The notes under the pieces were generated by a model. That model saw only the letters and a program-made list of their open reading frames with translations, was not told the DNA's origin and searched no databases. This document shows positions 62,148-64,000 of a stretch of DNA of 64,000 nucleotides, piece after piece (positions within the stretch are counted from its first letter, which is position 1; each line of letters starts with the position of its first letter). This stretch comes from Panacibacter microcysteis (GTDB taxonomy: Bacteria; Bacteroidota; Bacteroidia; Chitinophagales; Chitinophagaceae): the NCBI RefSeq assembly GCF_015831355.1, contig NZ_JADWYR010000001.1, positions 868,001 to 932,000 on the forward strand, written 5' to 3'. A program made the translations under genes and the position numbers.

Positions 62148-64000
62148 TTAATTACCACCAATGCCGCCACCCTGGCTGCCCACACGCTTGTTTTCGTCTT
62201 CTGTTGCAGTCTTGCGCTGGCGTGCGGCTTTAACCTGTGCATTACCAAAACGGTAAGTAAAGTTCAGGCGAAACTGGCGGCTTTCCCACCCACCTGTTGT
62301 CTTTAAATACTGGCCTGCAAAATCGCTGGTGCCGCCCCACTGCATGGTGTGAAACACGTCTGTTACAGTTGCTTTTAATGTGCCCTTACTTTTCAGCACA
62401 GTTTGCTGTATGCCTACATCTACACCACCCATAGCCTTGCTTTTAAAAGTACCCTGCCATATGGAAGGCGAAGTATAAAAACCGGATAATTCAAGCGTTG
62501 TTTTCTTTGCTACTTTAAAAGTGTTTTGCATGTATAGGTTGGCTGCAAACACATCGAGGTTTACGCCACGGCCTTCACCAAAGTCTGCCTTGTATTTGGA
62601 GTAATAAGTGTTGATGTTTGTAAACATGCTGTAAAACTTATACTGGAATGGCAGGCTTATATTAAGGCTTACAATATCCTGCGTAGCAAGATTCTTTTTG
62701 GTTATAAAAGCTTTGGTAAGGTCTGCCGTATCAACAATCTGCGAAAACACATCGCTTACATGGCTGTAACTAAGTGTTGTTGTTAAACGATACCTGAATG
62801 TATTGGTAAGCGAAAAGCTGTTGGTGTACTGCGGCCTGAGCTGTGTATTACCCTGCTGGAAAGTGTATTTATCGAGCCTGAATTCAAAAGGATTGAGATC
62901 CTGGTAAGCAGGCCTGTCTATTCTTCTGCTATAGCTTACACTCCATTGGTTCATAGGGTTTTTGTTAAGCGTTACCGCGGCACTTGGAAAGAAGTTGGTA
63001 TAGTTTCTTTCGAAGGTAGAATCGAACTGTATGTTGCTGCCATCAATCAACGACACTCCCTTTGAAGCACCTGTGATATTGGTATTTTCCATACGCAACC
63101 CAGCCTGTATCATAAAGCCTTTGAACTGCCTGTTGTAATTAACGTACAGCGCATTGATGTTTTCTTTGTACAGGAAGTTATTATTGCGGTCTCTTGTTTT
63201 GTCTGCTTCGTCTATAATGAAACGATCAAAGTTGTTATCGCTTTTTACGTAAGATACTTTTCCACCAAAACCCAAACGTCCTTTTTTGAAGTTTTGTTCG
63301 TAATCAGCCTTACCGGAATAGATATCGATATTCGTTGGCGCAATCATGTTGTATGTTTCACTCTGCAACAGGTTACCTGTTGCGGCATCATACGTATTGT
63401 TGGGCTGGTACTGATCACTCGTCAGGCGGTAACGGCTGTAATCCGCATCCACATTCAGTTCATGGCCAGATGTGTCTGCAAAGCGATAGTTGACATTACC
63501 ATTTATATTGTCTCTGCCGCTGCTTGTTTTGTTATTTGCCAGCAGCAGGCGGTCTGCAAATTTTGTAGGTGCATAAGAAATATCTGTACGGCTGTCGTTG
63601 TATAATGTAAAGTCTGTAATATTTCCGTTTACCATAACACCAACCGTGTTTTTGCTATTGATGTAATAATCTGCGCCTGCTTTAAAATTGTGGCTGTTGT
63701 TACGGAAGGTCATCACAGCGCGCTGATCGAACAAAGTATCGAGCTGTACACGGTAAAGATTCATGTAACTTTCGTTACGGCTTTTATTGTAGTTGTAACT
63801 ACCAAAAAGATTCAGGCGTTTGTTACGATTGTTCAATGTTATGCCTGCGTTGTATTTTGGATAAGTGCCAATATTGTAGCCTGCATTCACCGTACCGTTA
63901 GTACCGTAAGATTTGTTTTTCTTTAACCGGATGTTGATGATGCCTGCATTACCAGCGGCTTCATATTTTGCAGAAGGATTGGTAATGATTTCTATTGCTT
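62148..64000 (-). CDS. TonB-dependent receptor / outer-membrane beta-barrel protein, C-terminal part
   Basis: The coding region runs off the window; 617 codons are visible. The first visible residues, AIEIITNPSAKYEAAGNAG, match the plug/barrel junction of the Bacteroidota TonB receptors with an OMP_b-brl_3 barrel (IRLKKNKSYGTNGTV follows). Many barrel strands with aromatic ends come next (SVSYSRRIDRPAYQDLNPFE, NTFRYRLTTTLSYSHVSDVF). The last strand ends FRLNFTYRFGNAQVK, and a disordered tail ends in VGSQGGGIGGN. It is distinct from SusC: no SusD follows. The ligand is unknown. Confidence 0.9.
   Translation of the reverse strand, partial: AIEIITNPSAKYEAAGNAGIINIRLKKNKSYGTNGTVNAGYNIGTYPKYNAGITLNNRNKRLNLFGSYNYNKSRNESYMNLYRVQLDTLFDQRAVMTFRNNSHNFKAGADYYINSKNTVGVMVNGNITDFTLYNDSRTDISYAPTKFADRLLLANNKTSSGRDNINGNVNYRFADTSGHELNVDADYSRYRLTSDQYQPNNTYDAATGNLLQSETYNMIAPTNIDIYSGKADYEQNFKKGRLGFGGKVSYVKSDNNFDRFIIDEADKTRDRNNNFLYKENINALYVNYNRQFKGFMIQAGLRMENTNITGASKGVSLIDGSNIQFDSTFERNYTNFFPSAAVTLNKNPMNQWSVSYSRRIDRPAYQDLNPFEFRLDKYTFQQGNTQLRPQYTNSFSLTNTFRYRLTTTLSYSHVSDVFSQIVDTADLTKAFITKKNLATQDIVSLNISLPFQYKFYSMFTNINTYYSKYKADFGEGRGVNLDVFAANLYMQNTFKVAKKTTLELSGFYTSPSIWQGTFKSKAMGGVDVGIQQTVLKSKGTLKATVTDVFHTMQWGGTSDFAGQYLKTTGGWESRQFRLNFTYRFGNAQVKAARQRKTATEDENKRVGSQGGGIGGN

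Noticed and set aside
1-64000. tRNA, rRNA, prophage or transposase genes
   Set aside because: None of the expected conserved segments (for example the TWC loop GGTTCGAATC, DDE motifs or phage structural genes) was found on either strand by eye.

Overview
The window looks like chromosomal DNA of a Bacteroidota bacterium, most likely family Chitinophagaceae. The evidence is a SusC/SusD pair with an adjoining ECF sigma/FecR pair, many lipoprotein signals, a secreted multi-hydrolase locus, Bacteroidota-type -7 boxes (TAnnTTTG) close to several start codons, and families typical of the phylum (DUF5606, PA2169-type four-helix bundle, ASPIC/UnbV, bacterial GH3 acyl-amido synthetase). I see no rRNA, tRNA, CRISPR array, prophage or transposase gene.

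Layout. 1-8.4 kb: a partial Tat-exported oxidoreductase, a GH3-family adenylating enzyme, a glycosyltransferase, an inositol-monophosphatase-family enzyme, ThiL, an S41 protease lipoprotein and an MpaB/DUF2236 oxygenase. 8.5-32.8 kb: one long minus-strand block that reads as a polysaccharide utilization locus. In transcription order it holds ECF sigma, FecR, SusC, SusD, a LamG lipoprotein, a heptaheme cytochrome c, an ASPIC/UnbV FG-GAP lipoprotein, two GH144-like (Glycoamylase-domain) enzymes, DoxX, a PIG-L deacetylase, GH31, an SGNH hydrolase, a GH3 beta-glucosidase and a secreted nucleoside hydrolase. A beta-1,2-glucan carrying an alpha-glucosidic link and acyl groups would fit this enzyme set, but that is inference. 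33-39 kb: FkbM methyltransferase, GHL10-type glycosidase, MarR regulator, M3 peptidase, DUF5606 protein. 39.4-43.6 kb: an ECF sigma factor and a membrane anti-sigma-like protein, convergent with a membrane-anchored TPR-CHAT protease; this is the best candidate for a less described signalling system. 43.7-64 kb: gamma-glutamyltransferase, a DinB-like protein, TamB, a PIN-type toxin-antitoxin pair, an M23 peptidase, AlaS, an OmpA-family protein, an ABC exporter, a GH13 amylase, a PA2169-type protein, a small membrane protein and a partial TonB-dependent receptor.

The strongest signal not explained by genes is a dispersed repeat. At least 23 copies of a core GTGCGACGCAAC (or the variant GTGACACAAC) sit at 17 loci, nearly all between genes. 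The best copies are about 86-bp units with inverted ends ATGYACCCGG / CCGGGYRCAT, occurring singly or as head-to-head doublets. One copy supplies the only available start codons of a lipoprotein gene. No RAYT or other transposase that could move the family is present here.

All calls come from reading the sequence and recognising family motifs; no database search was run.
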